36,920 nt of DNA, taken from assembly GCA_013288235.1 (NCBI GenBank), contig JABDCF010000029.1, positions 1-36,920 of the forward strand, given 5' to 3'. Made by a program: the position numbers and the translations under genes. Of the stretch, positions 1 through 7,263 are shown piece after piece (positions within the stretch are counted from its first letter, which is position 1; every line of letters begins with the position of its first letter). Origin of the DNA: Bacteroidota bacterium (GTDB lineage: Bacteria; Bacteroidota; Bacteroidia; Sphingobacteriales; Sphingobacteriaceae). Under the pieces are notes generated by a model. That model searched no databases. It was not told where the DNA came from and saw only the letters and a program-made list of their open reading frames with translations.

Positions 1-113
1 ATTCATGTCCAAAGCTATAAAAATTCAGAAAAAGTGTTTGTTTGATGAAATTATTATTTTAGGACGTTAAATTCCATTCAAAATATTAATATTGCAGTTC
101 ACCTAAAGTTATT

Positions 114-632
114 ATGAAAAGTATTTTAAATACCAGGCTGTTGGTTATTCATTTTATAGCGTTTTTGCTTATTATGTACGGGGCTCAGATGTTTGGTTTT
201 ATTTTCGATTACAAGTTCCTGTTTCTCGATCATACTAACCGCATTAATTACCCAAGCCGTATGGATTCGGATATGGCAATTGTGGAGCAGGTTGGCAATT
301 TTGGGCTCATTCTTTCATTCATTCTTTCGTGGGTTATTTCATCAAGGAAAAACTGGCATTGGATAAATTCCATTATTGTATTTGTGCTTACGTTTGCTAT
401 TGAAAATTGGGTGCTATTACGCTGGACAAAGTTTCATAATATTTATTTATCGCCCGGTGGTTTGTTCCATGTATTCAGCAAATGGGGGCATATAGCCGAG
501 GGGACCATACTTCTCGTCGTGGGGCTTTCGCTGCTATTTTTAAAAGCAATAACGAGGTTTATAAGCCACGATACCGCAAAGGATAAGGAAAAAGCTAAAG
601 CGGCTAAAAAGGCCGCAAGAAAAGGCAAGTAG
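114..632 (+). CDS. Small integral membrane protein of unknown function
   Basis: This 172-residue protein has four clear hydrophobic segments, at about residues 9-30, 60-77, 84-103 and 128-145, which suggests a four-helix inner-membrane protein. The C-terminus (about residues 155-172) is a charged, Lys/Ala-rich tail that probably faces the cytoplasm. I recognise no catalytic motif and cannot name a family. The start is the ATG at 114; a weak promoter-like TAATATTG lies at 87-94. No gene lies close on the same strand, so it appears monocistronic. The call as a real gene rests on its membrane topology and on the lack of a competing frame. Confidence 0.75.
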   Translation: MKSILNTRLLVIHFIAFLLIMYGAQMFGFIFDYKFLFLDHTNRINYPSRMDSDMAIVEQVGNFGLILSFILSWVISSRKNWHWINSIIVFVLTFAIENWVLLRWTKFHNIYLSPGGLFHVFSKWGHIAEGTILLVVGLSLLFLKAITRFISHDTAKDKEKAKAAKKAARKGK

Positions 633-642
633 GAAATTTAGG

Positions 643-669
643 ATTTGGGAATTTCGATTTTGGATTTTT
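643..669 (+). repeat. Dispersed AT-rich word shared with 16461-16487
   Basis: The stretch begins ATTTGGGAATTTCGATTT and ends GGATTTTT. It matches 16461-16487 at 26 of 27 positions, and a shorter variant occurs near 15804-15819. It lies just after the membrane-protein gene, in a 112-bp gap with no coding signal. The function is unknown. It may be a fragment of the palindromic element family described elsewhere in the window. Confidence 0.5.
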
Positions 670-744
670 CGCGGTTGGTTTATTTTAAGAGATGCTCAAG
701 GCTCCGCAGTTTCGGATTTTGTTTTTGGAACCTCGATATAAAGA

Positions 745-1073
745 TCAATCCTTTATATATTTCAACAGTTCCTCCAGTTCCTTTTCGGGTAAGTTCTCCT
801 GCTCTTTTTTATCATAAATAGTTAGCAGATAACATGTAGTTTCCATGATTTGTAAATAAGTGACCACTCTTGCACCACCAGATTTTCCTTTGCCTTTTGA
901 AGCGATAGATAGGCGGACTTTATAGCAATGGTTTCCTAAAAATGAGCCTTGTTCGGGCGTTTCTTTGAGGCTTCTTACCAGTTCGGGATACTCAGTTTTA
1001 AGAGAGGGGTATTTTTTGGCAAGGCGCTTTAATTCCTTTTCAAACTTGGGGTTGTTTTTATTTTATAACTCAT
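745..1073 (-). pseudogene. RelE/ParE-family toxin gene, disrupted by a one-base frameshift
   Basis: The ATG at 1073 overlaps the end of the antitoxin gene and reads MSYKIKTTP before running into an early stop. From about position 1050 a different frame reads KFEKELKRLAKKYPSL and continues through conserved stretches such as KVRLSIASKGKGKSGGARV and LLTIYD to a TGA at 745-747. Joined, the two parts give a protein of about 108 residues that looks like a complete Bacteroidota RelE/HigB-type mRNA interferase. One added base in the short A run around 1046-1050 would restore the frame. The body frame is the antitoxin's own frame, directly after its TAA, and has no start codon of its own. Possible causes are a real inactivating deletion, a sequencing error, or recoding. 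Confidence 0.75.
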
Positions 1074-1269
1074 CAAACAGATCTTCCGCGTTACGCGCGT
1101 TTAATTTACCTGCTTTGATTAAATTCATTTCCTCCACTGCCTCTTTTAGGTCTTCAAATACCTTGGCTTTATACGGGGTAAGCGTTTGTGCTTTCACGTA
1201 GGATAAGCCTTTAAGCACCTCCATTAAATGATGGGCTTTGTTGTCCTTTATGTCTAATAATACTTTCAT
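1063..1269 (-). CDS. Antitoxin of a RelE-type toxin-antitoxin pair
   Basis: This 68-residue, mostly helical and charged protein begins MKVLLDIKDNKAHHLMEVLK and ends NAEDLFDEL. Short proteins of this kind sit directly upstream of RelE-like toxins in Bacteroidota and neutralise them. The last 11 bases overlap the toxin start (ATGAGTTATAA contains the antitoxin TAA), a typical arrangement for translational coupling. The partner toxin at 745-1073 carries a frameshift, so this antitoxin may now be an orphan. The family assignment comes from gene pairing and general resemblance. Confidence 0.75.
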   Translation of the reverse strand: MKVLLDIKDNKAHHLMEVLKGLSYVKAQTLTPYKAKVFEDLKEAVEEMNLIKAGKLNARNAEDLFDEL

Positions 1270-1306
1270 TTCTTGTTTATTGAACGATTCAAAAGCGGCA
1301 AAATAT

Positions 1307-1314
1307 CAAAATTA
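1307..1314 (-). promoter_or_regulatory. Candidate -7 box for the RelE-type TA operon
   Basis: On the minus strand this reads TAATTTTG, a full match to the Bacteroidota -7 consensus TAnnTTTG, 38 bp upstream of the antitoxin ATG. I do not see a well-spaced -33 TTG, so confidence is low. Confidence 0.3.
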
Positions 1315-1407
1315 AATAAAAATCAATTTTGCTTGTTACACCATCAACCCAAAGTTAAGCTAAAATTAGATACGAAAATATATCGGAGTATAAATAATGG
1401 CAATACT

Positions 1408-1440
1408 GAAAAATAAAAAGGCTTGCCAACCGGCAAGCCT
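1408..1440 (-). terminator. Intrinsic terminator after the phosphohexomutase gene
   Basis: Perfect 9-bp arms AGGCTTGCC (1419-1427) and GGCAAGCCT (1432-1440) enclose a 4-base loop. Read on the minus strand, the stem is followed by a T-rich run (CTTTTTATTTTT). It lies 27 bp beyond the phosphohexomutase stop, which is the correct position and orientation. Confidence 0.8.
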
Positions 1441-1466
1441 TTCTTGATTTTAAAGGCAGTAAAACG

Positions 1467-2879
1467 CTATTTCAGCAACTCCGCTTTTACGGTATCCAAT
1501 ATTTTAAAAGCCTCTTTTGAGCCTGGTGCTTCCGCGTAAACACGTAGTACAGGCTCTGTTCCTGATGCGCGTATCATCACCCAGGTTTCATCCTCAAAAA
1601 AGAACTTGAACCCGTCAAGGTCTTCAGTGCTGGTTACTTTAAGGCTGCCGAAGTTTTTGTAGCCGGCTTTGCAGTTAGCTACTATCTTTTGTTTTATCTC
1701 TTCGGTTACATGCAGGTCATAACGCTCAACAGCAAATTTGCCCACAACATCGTAAATCTCCTGCACCAAATCGCTAAGGCTGCGGCCGGTTTTGGCCATA
1801 AATTCCCAAATCATTAAACCTATCCAAATGCCGTCGCGTTCAGGGATGTGGCCGTTAACCGCAATACCGCCTGATTCTTCGCCGCCCACCATAAATGGCT
1901 TGCCCGAATTAACGATCAGGTCGCAGATATATTTAAAGCCGATTTTGGTAACGGTGTTATTTAATCCGTAAGCATCGCAAAGTTTTTGGATCTTGCTGGT
2001 ACATGAGAACGTTGAATAAACCTCGCCTTTTTCGCCTTTTACTTTATACATATAGTGTATAAGCAATAAAAGTATATGGTGCGAATCGACAAAGTTGCCG
2101 TCCTGGTCATATAATCCAATACGGTCGGCATCGCCGTCGGTAACCAGGCCCGATGCAATTTCACCATCTGATAGTTTGATAATTTCTTCAAACTCTTTCA
2201 GGTTACGCTGTATAGGTTCGGGAGCCTGGCCGTCAAAGCCGGGGTTATCTTCGCAATGTAAAAAGGTAATATCGGGGAACAGGCGGCGCATTACGTTTTG
2301 CCCGGCACCATACATGGCGTCATAGGCCCAAACGAGCCCGCTGTCGCGGATGGCAGGGATATCAAAGCTTTTTTCTGCATGTTCAACATACATGTCTTCG
2401 AGGTCGATAAACTCTATCAATCCATCTTTATGATATTCATCTACCGATTTTAGTGTCAAATCAATAGTGTCCGGAATAACCGACTCCACCTGCTCGATGT
2501 CATCAGGTGTAGCGGGGCCACCATAAAAAGCTTTGATTTTATAACCATTGTATGATGGCGGGTTATGGCTCGCCGTAATAATAATACCCGCAGATGCACC
2601 TTTGCGCACTGTACCTAACGAGATCATCGGTGTTGAAATAAAAGGGTTTGATGCCCTGTAGACTTTCACGCCCTGCGATGCCAGCACACGGGCAGTCGCA
2701 TCGGCAAACATCGGCCCGGCAAAACGTGGGTCGCAGCCAACAACAGCTGATGGATTTTCAAAGGCCTTGTTAAGCCATAGTGCAGTGGCATAAGCCACAC
2801 GTTTTACGTTTTCTACAGTATAATCATCGGCTATGATGGCCCTCCAGCCGTCTGTGCCAAACTTAATTTTGTTTATCAT
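1467..2879 (-). CDS. Phosphoglucomutase/phosphomannomutase family protein
   Basis: This is a 470-residue alpha-D-phosphohexomutase, a cytoplasmic enzyme that moves phosphate between C1 and C6 of a hexose phosphate. All four signature regions are visible: the phosphoserine loop TASHNPP (Ser about 104), the Mg-binding loop DGDADR (about 248-253), the sugar-specificity loop GGEESGG (about 332-338), and the C-terminal phosphate loop RASGTEP. The length is normal for the family. The sequence cannot decide between glucose, mannose and N-acetylglucosamine phosphate as substrate; the GEESGG loop favours glucose/mannose-type enzymes. It is divergent from lysC with an 86-bp gap, and an intrinsic terminator follows it. 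Confidence 0.93.
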   Translation of the reverse strand: MINKIKFGTDGWRAIIADDYTVENVKRVAYATALWLNKAFENPSAVVGCDPRFAGPMFADATARVLASQGVKVYRASNPFISTPMISLGTVRKGASAGIIITASHNPPSYNGYKIKAFYGGPATPDDIEQVESVIPDTIDLTLKSVDEYHKDGLIEFIDLEDMYVEHAEKSFDIPAIRDSGLVWAYDAMYGAGQNVMRRLFPDITFLHCEDNPGFDGQAPEPIQRNLKEFEEIIKLSDGEIASGLVTDGDADRIGLYDQDGNFVDSHHILLLLIHYMYKVKGEKGEVYSTFSCTSKIQKLCDAYGLNNTVTKIGFKYICDLIVNSGKPFMVGGEESGGIAVNGHIPERDGIWIGLMIWEFMAKTGRSLSDLVQEIYDVVGKFAVERYDLHVTEEIKQKIVANCKAGYKNFGSLKVTSTEDLDGFKFFFEDETWVMIRASGTEPVLRVYAEAPGSKEAFKILDTVKAELLK

Positions 2880-2965
2880 TAGTTATAAGTGGTTTAAAAT
2901 CCTATTTTTAGCGCCTCAAAATTGATACAAGAATATCAATCATTTATGGTAAACGGAAAGAAAAA

Positions 2966-4276
2966 ATGAAAGTTTTAAAATTTGGCGGTACATCTGTAGG
3001 AAGTCCTGAGCGGATGAAAAAACTGCTGGATATAATTAACCCCGCCGAAAGGCAGATCGTGGTGTTGTCGGCCGTGTCCGGAACTACAAATAGTTTGGTC
3101 GAAATAGGGCAGGCTTACCTTGCCGGTGATAAAAATAAGGCTGCAAATATCATTCATATTTTAAAAGATAAGTACGAAGTTTTTATAAAGGAACTATTTG
3201 CCAAAAAGGAATACCTGGAGCAGGGTAAGGAGGTGATAGATTATCATTTCGGTTTGCTTAGTAACTTGGCCAATGATTTGTTTACTTCCATCGAAGAAAA
3301 AGTGATATTGGCACAAGGCGAACTGCTGTCAACTACTTTATACCACGTTTATCTAAAGGAAATAGGTGTGCCATCGGTTTTATTGCCCGCGCTTGATTTT
3401 ATGCAGATCGATGAGGATAATGAACCCATAGTAGATCATATTACCAGCCACATCACTCCATTACTTGATAAACACCCCGACAATAATTTATTTATTACAC
3501 AGGGATACATTTGCCGTAATAGTTTTGGCGAGATAGATAACCTGCGCCGCGGCGGCAGTGATTATACGGCTTCATTGATCGGCGCCGGTATCCGCAGCGA
3601 AGAGGTGCAGATATGGACCGATATCGACGGGATGCACAATAATGATCCCAGGATTGTAAATGGTACCAAACCAATTGCCCAACTGTCCTTTGATGAAGCT
3701 GCGGAGTTAGCTTACTTTGGCGCAAAGATACTGCACCCGCAAAGTGTATTCCCGGCTCAGAAATATAAAATACCGGTGCGTTTGCTGAATACGATGGATC
3801 CTAAGGCTCAGGGCACATTGATAACGAACACCAGCGAAAAGGATGCGATAAAATCGATAGCTGCGAAGGATGGCATTACTGCGATAAAAATACAATCAAG
3901 CCGGATGCTGCTGGCACATGGCTTTTTGCGCCGGGTATTTGAGGTGTTTGAGCGATATAAAACATCAATAGATATGATTACCACTTCGGAGGTTGCTGTT
4001 TCCTTAACTATTGACGATATTACTTATCTTGACGAGATCATAGTTGAGTTGCTTGCTTTTGGCTCGGTAGATATTGACAAAGACCAAACCATTATTTGCG
4101 TGGTAGGTGATTTTGGCGCCGAAAAACACGGGTACGCAGCGCGAGTGCTTGAGGCAGTAAAACATATCCCGCTAAGGATGATATCATACGGCGGCAGCGA
4201 AAATAATATGTCGTTACTGATAAAAACGGGAGATAAAACCGAGATATTGAGGAGCTTGCATAACCGTTTATTTTAG
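2966..4276 (+). CDS. lysC: Aspartate kinase
   Basis: Aspartate kinase phosphorylates L-aspartate with ATP, the committed step towards lysine, threonine and methionine. The 436-residue protein starts with the family signature KFGGTSVGSPERM (residues 4-16). The catalytic region includes RRGGSDYTA (about residues 192-200) and WTDIDGMHNNDPR. The last 130 residues or so look like the paired ACT domains that bind feedback-inhibitor amino acids. There is no fused homoserine dehydrogenase, so it is a monofunctional enzyme. lysA follows 156 bp downstream on the same strand, so the first and last steps of lysine synthesis are neighbours. A palindrome starts right at the stop codon. Feedback specificity cannot be read here. 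Confidence 0.93.
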   Translation: MKVLKFGGTSVGSPERMKKLLDIINPAERQIVVLSAVSGTTNSLVEIGQAYLAGDKNKAANIIHILKDKYEVFIKELFAKKEYLEQGKEVIDYHFGLLSNLANDLFTSIEEKVILAQGELLSTTLYHVYLKEIGVPSVLLPALDFMQIDEDNEPIVDHITSHITPLLDKHPDNNLFITQGYICRNSFGEIDNLRRGGSDYTASLIGAGIRSEEVQIWTDIDGMHNNDPRIVNGTKPIAQLSFDEAAELAYFGAKILHPQSVFPAQKYKIPVRLLNTMDPKAQGTLITNTSEKDAIKSIAAKDGITAIKIQSSRMLLAHGFLRRVFEVFERYKTSIDMITTSEVAVSLTIDDITYLDEIIVELLAFGSVDIDKDQTIICVVGDFGAEKHGYAARVLEAVKHIPLRMISYGGSENNMSLLIKTGDKTEILRSLHNRLF

Positions 4277-4359
4277 CCTCACCTAAATCCTCTCCAAAGG
4301 AGAGGACTTAAAATTCGCGCTTTTTAGAACCCTCTCTCTTGGAGAGGGCAGGGTGAGGC
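4276..4359. repeat. Palindromic intergenic element between lysC and lysA
   Basis: Outer arms GCCTCACC (4276-4283) and GGTGAGGC (4352-4359) enclose two inner hairpins, CCTCTCCAAAGGAGAGG and CCCTCTCTCTTGGAGAGGG. The element begins at the last base of the lysC stop codon. Such CTCTCC/GGAGAGG elements are common dispersed repeats in bacterial genomes. It could fold in the lysC-lysA transcript and reduce read-through or protect the 3' end. Confidence 0.8.
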
Positions 4360-4432
4360 GAAACGCGGATAAGGCTGGGATTTAACAAAACAACTTGCCA
4401 CCCCAGGAAAATAATATTTATAAAAGACAATC

Positions 4433-5647
4433 ATGTTCAACGAAGCTACTATAAATCGTTTTCAACAATTAGAAACCCCTTTCTATTACTATGACCTGGG
4501 CATATTAAGTAAAACACTTGAGGCTTGCCGGGCTGCATCATCAAAATATGGTTTTCATGTGCATTATGCCATGAAGGCCAATTTTAATCCAAAAGTGTTG
4601 GATATGATACAGTCCTTCGGTTTTGGGGCTGATTGTGTAAGCGGTAACGAAGTTAAAGCAGCCCTGGAACATGGCTTTGGCAAAGAAAATATTGTTTTTG
4701 CGGGGGTAGGAAAATCAGACAAAGAGATAAATTTTGCTTTGGATGCGGATATCTTTTGTTTCAATGCGGAATCGGTTCAGGAACTCTATATTATCAATGA
4801 TCTGGCGAAAGCCAAAAACAAAAAAGCAAACATTGCCATCCGTATAAACCCTAACGTGGATGCGCATACGCACCACTTTATAACCACCGGACTTGATGAA
4901 AATAAATTCGGCATTAATACCTGGCAGCTTGCCGAAGTTATCGATGCGTTGCGTAATTGCAATAACCTGCAATTTTTAGGCATACATTTTCATATCGGCT
5001 CGCAGATAACGGACATGGAGGTTTATAAAAACCTGTGTACCCGTATCAACGAGATACAGGATTGGTTTAATGACCATGGTTTTGAAGTAAAAGTACTCAA
5101 CACGGGCGGCGGCCTTGGCGTTGACTACCATAACCCGGATAACAACAGCATTTGCGACTTTGAAAGCTATTTTAAAGTTTTTAAAGACTTTTTGAATGTA
5201 AAACCCGGCCAGGAAGTCCATTTTGAGCTGGGCCGTGCCCTGGTTGCACAAAGTGCAGCCTTAATTTCGAGAGTGCTTTATGTAAAAAACGGGCAAAAAA
5301 AGAATTTTCTGGTTTTAGATGCCGGCATGACTGAACTTATCCGCCCGATGCTTTACCAGGCATATCATCAGATTGAGAATTTAACTCGGAAGTCAGAAGT
5401 AGGAAGTCAGAAGTCGGAAGTTGGAGATCAGGTTGTTACTTCAGACTTAGGACTTAAGGCTTTAGACTTAAAATATGATGTAGTCGGCCCGATATGCGAA
5501 AGCACGGATTGTTTCAGGAAGGATGTGGAATTGCCGCAATCCTATCGCGGCGATTTGATCGCCATCCGTACTGCCGGCGCTTATGGCGAGGTGATGGCTT
5601 CGGGCTATAATTTAAGGGACAGGGTAGGGAGTGTTTATTCGGAGTGA
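4433..5647 (+). CDS. lysA: Diaminopimelate decarboxylase
   Basis: LysA is a PLP enzyme that decarboxylates meso-diaminopimelate to L-lysine, the last step of the pathway. The 404-residue protein shows the PLP lysine in HYAMKAN (Lys48), FHIGSQ, the glycine-rich phosphate-binding GGGLGVDY, and the C-terminal GPICESTD, whose Cys/Glu help bind substrate across the dimer. Residues about 318-346, just before that motif, are a Ser/Lys/Val/Asp/Leu-rich insert encoded by an inverted word-repeat (5384-5470). The insert keeps the frame and probably forms a surface loop in the beta-barrel domain. The stop lies 1 bp from the stop of the convergent lipoprotein gene. Confidence 0.94.
   Translation: MFNEATINRFQQLETPFYYYDLGILSKTLEACRAASSKYGFHVHYAMKANFNPKVLDMIQSFGFGADCVSGNEVKAALEHGFGKENIVFAGVGKSDKEINFALDADIFCFNAESVQELYIINDLAKAKNKKANIAIRINPNVDAHTHHFITTGLDENKFGINTWQLAEVIDALRNCNNLQFLGIHFHIGSQITDMEVYKNLCTRINEIQDWFNDHGFEVKVLNTGGGLGVDYHNPDNNSICDFESYFKVFKDFLNVKPGQEVHFELGRALVAQSAALISRVLYVKNGQKKNFLVLDAGMTELIRPMLYQAYHQIENLTRKSEVGSQKSEVGDQVVTSDLGLKALDLKYDVVGPICESTDCFRKDVELPQSYRGDLIAIRTAGAYGEVMASGYNLRDRVGSVYSE
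5384..5470. repeat. Word-repeat inverted element inserted in frame in lysA
   Basis: The left part (5384-5424) repeats the word GGAAGTCAGAAGT in degenerate form. The right part (5438-5470) repeats its reverse complement (ACTTCAGACTTAGGACTT). The architecture matches the intergenic word-repeat elements in this window, but here it lies inside a coding region and adds about 29 codons without a stop. It is translated as runs such as SEVGSQKSEVG. Confidence 0.8.
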
Positions 5648-5648
5648 G

Positions 5649-6425
5649 TTAAAACTTATAACCAAACCTCAGAAAGAGGCCATTTCCGATTTCAACAGTC
5701 CCGATGTAGTTTTTAACTTTGATAAAATAACTGGCTTTAGGAAAAATGTTAAAGCCGCCCCCGGAAATTGCTCCAAAATAACTTTCTTTCACGTTCGGAT
5801 TGCTATATATGGCGCTGTTTCCAAAAGTTCCGCCAAGAAATACGCGTATGCCGTTTTGAAAATCTTTATTATTTACATTGTGGAAGATGATCTCAGAAGT
5901 TAATCCCATCGTCAGCAGATTAGTTCGCGGGTCGACAAAATAACCGGGCTTTGTATTTAGGTTCTCCCTGTACGCGGCATAAGTGCCGTATTCGTGACTG
6001 TAGGCTATTTCCACGCCGATAAACCGGATATCGGCCCTTCCTGAAGTAACAAAGGCATTGGCCGAAAACCGGCCGCCAAGCGCTTCAAAGTATTTGTAGG
6101 TAAAATAATTCGCTGCACCTTTATTGGCCTGGTCGCTGTCGTAGTGCCCAGCCGTACCGAAGGCGCCATATGATAGATTGAAATTATTAAATACATAGGC
6201 CCGGCTTAAATTAAGCTGGCCGCTTACCAGGAAATCGTTGAAATTAGAATTTGCGTTCAAATCAAGCCCACCCGAAATATAATTTGCCGCCTTTACGGTA
6301 TCAAACGAGGTGGGTTTGGGCTGATAAACTATATCCTGGTGATATAGTGCAGGTTCGTAAATATGGCTGCAGGAAGCAAATAATACCACTGCAAGGCTTA
6401 AGTATAACAATTGTTTCAGGTTCAT
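5649..6425 (-). CDS. Predicted outer-membrane lipoprotein, beta-barrel-like
   Basis: This 258-residue protein starts MNLKQLLYLSLAVVLFASCS. That is a lipoprotein signal peptide with a lipobox ending at Cys19, so the mature protein is probably lipid-anchored. The rest alternates hydrophobic and polar residues with many Gly, Tyr, Phe and Asn, and ends in FLRFGYKF, a C-terminal aromatic pattern often seen in outer-membrane barrels. I do not recognise a named family. The ATG at 6425 is well placed before the signal. It converges with lysA, with one base between the two stop codons and no visible terminator. Confidence 0.75.
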   Translation of the reverse strand: MNLKQLLYLSLAVVLFASCSHIYEPALYHQDIVYQPKPTSFDTVKAANYISGGLDLNANSNFNDFLVSGQLNLSRAYVFNNFNLSYGAFGTAGHYDSDQANKGAANYFTYKYFEALGGRFSANAFVTSGRADIRFIGVEIAYSHEYGTYAAYRENLNTKPGYFVDPRTNLLTMGLTSEIIFHNVNNKDFQNGIRVFLGGTFGNSAIYSNPNVKESYFGAISGGGFNIFPKASYFIKVKNYIGTVEIGNGLFLRFGYKF

Positions 6426-6549
6426 ATATGGCTAATATATATCTAATTACGGATATGTTTAAGCAATTGAAACAGGTGGCAAATATTTAGTTCCAGATCA
6501 GCCTTTTTAAACCAAATAAACAGGCTTTTATATTAAGGACATTAATTTA

Positions 6550-6557
6550 TATTTTTG
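6550..6557 (+). promoter_or_regulatory. Candidate -7 box; possible leaderless TA transcript
   Basis: TATTTTTG matches TAnnTTTG and ends 4 bp before the antitoxin ATG at 6562. Transcription would then start at or very near the start codon, which implies a leaderless mRNA. A -33 element is not clear. Confidence 0.45.
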
Positions 6558-6561
6558 TGAT

Positions 6562-6765
6562 ATGGAACCAGTGATAATGCACCCGAAAAACAAACAACAG
6601 TTAAATGCCCTGAAGGCTGTTGCCAAAGCATTAAACGTTACTTTTGAAACAGATAAAGGCGTAAAGTATGATCCTGCTTTTGTAGCCGAAGTATTAGCGG
6701 GCGAAAAGGCGGGAAAAGAAGGTAAAAAAGGGCTGAGAGTTGATGTGGAAAACCTATGGAAATAG
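6562..6765 (+). CDS. DUF2683-like antitoxin paired with YoeB toxin
   Basis: This 67-residue protein begins MEPVIMHPKNKQQLNALKAV. It resembles the short DUF2683 proteins found in front of YoeB-type toxins in Bacteroidota. The N-terminal half is probably the dimerising part and the basic/acidic C-terminus (GLRVDVENLWK) the toxin-binding tail. It overlaps the toxin gene by 10 bases, as expected for a coupled TA operon. A -7-like box sits only a few bases upstream. The function is inferred from context and resemblance. Confidence 0.8.
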   Translation: MEPVIMHPKNKQQLNALKAVAKALNVTFETDKGVKYDPAFVAEVLAGEKAGKEGKKGLRVDVENLWK

Positions 6766-7013
6766 AGCTTTACGAAAAAGCTGAAAAGGATTTTGAATAT
6801 TGGAAAAGGTCGGGTAATAAAGCTATTCAAAATAAAATACAACAACTTTTCAAGGATATGAAGAGTCACCCTTTTGAGGGTATAGGCAAACCAGAACCTT
6901 TAAAATATGCTCTTGCCGGTAAATGGTCAAGACGAATAAACGAAGAACACCTTATTGTTTATGATGTCACGGATAACATTATTAACATTTATTCTCTAAA
7001 AGGGCATTATTAA
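6756..7013 (+). CDS. yoeB: Txe/YoeB-family mRNA interferase toxin
   Basis: YoeB toxins bind ribosomes and cleave mRNA in the A site. This 85-residue protein has the expected length and family landmarks: EDFEYW-like FEYWKRSGNK near the N-terminus, GIGKPEPLKY (about 45-54), WSRRINEEHLIVY (about 60-72), and the C-terminal His-Tyr pair (LKGHY) of the active site. The Arg in WSRR and the Glu in NEEH fit known catalytic positions. It overlaps its antitoxin and looks intact. A second YoeB-type toxin lies at 12703-12981; the two share most core motifs but differ clearly at their ends. Confidence 0.92.
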   Translation: MEIELYEKAEKDFEYWKRSGNKAIQNKIQQLFKDMKSHPFEGIGKPEPLKYALAGKWSRRINEEHLIVYDVTDNIINIYSLKGHY

Positions 7014-7165
7014 CGCCCAACTTCTTGTGCAGGCGCTCATGCACTATCTCTCAACGCCCACGCTAAATTATCAAACATAAAATATCCTTTTGTCCTTATA
7101 AAACTTGCTAATGCGGGAATGCCTTAACATCGGCGCTTAAATTTTTATGAAACTGATGTAAAGTA

Positions 7166-7225
7166 AAATTAAGTGTAAAAAAAACACTTAATTTGTTTTG
7201 CAACTCATAAAATTGCTTTAATTTG
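7166..7225 (+). promoter_or_regulatory. Perfect dyad and candidate promoter upstream of araB
   Basis: Arms AAATTAAGTGT (7166-7176) and ACACTTAATTT (7184-7194) are perfect 11-bp inverted repeats around seven A residues. Just downstream are TTTTG (7196-7200) and TTAATTTG (7218-7225), a near match to the -33/-7 pattern with a 17-bp gap. The dyad would sit against the -33 box, a good place for a repressor or activator of the arabinose genes. It could instead be a weak terminator for the YoeB operon. The rest of the 250-bp gap (7014-7165) shows nothing I can identify. Confidence 0.5.
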
Positions 7226-7263
7226 CAATTGTATTTTCGGCACTAATAAACCTTTTATAATAA

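Noticed and set aside
965..1201. Plus-strand frame of 78 codons
   Set aside because: It runs opposite the antitoxin and toxin genes, whose protein sequences are recognisable; it is a shadow.
5384..5470. Sequencing or assembly artefact in lysA
   Set aside because: The frame is kept on both sides, the downstream motif is intact, and the inserted sequence has the same architecture as several other loci in the window.
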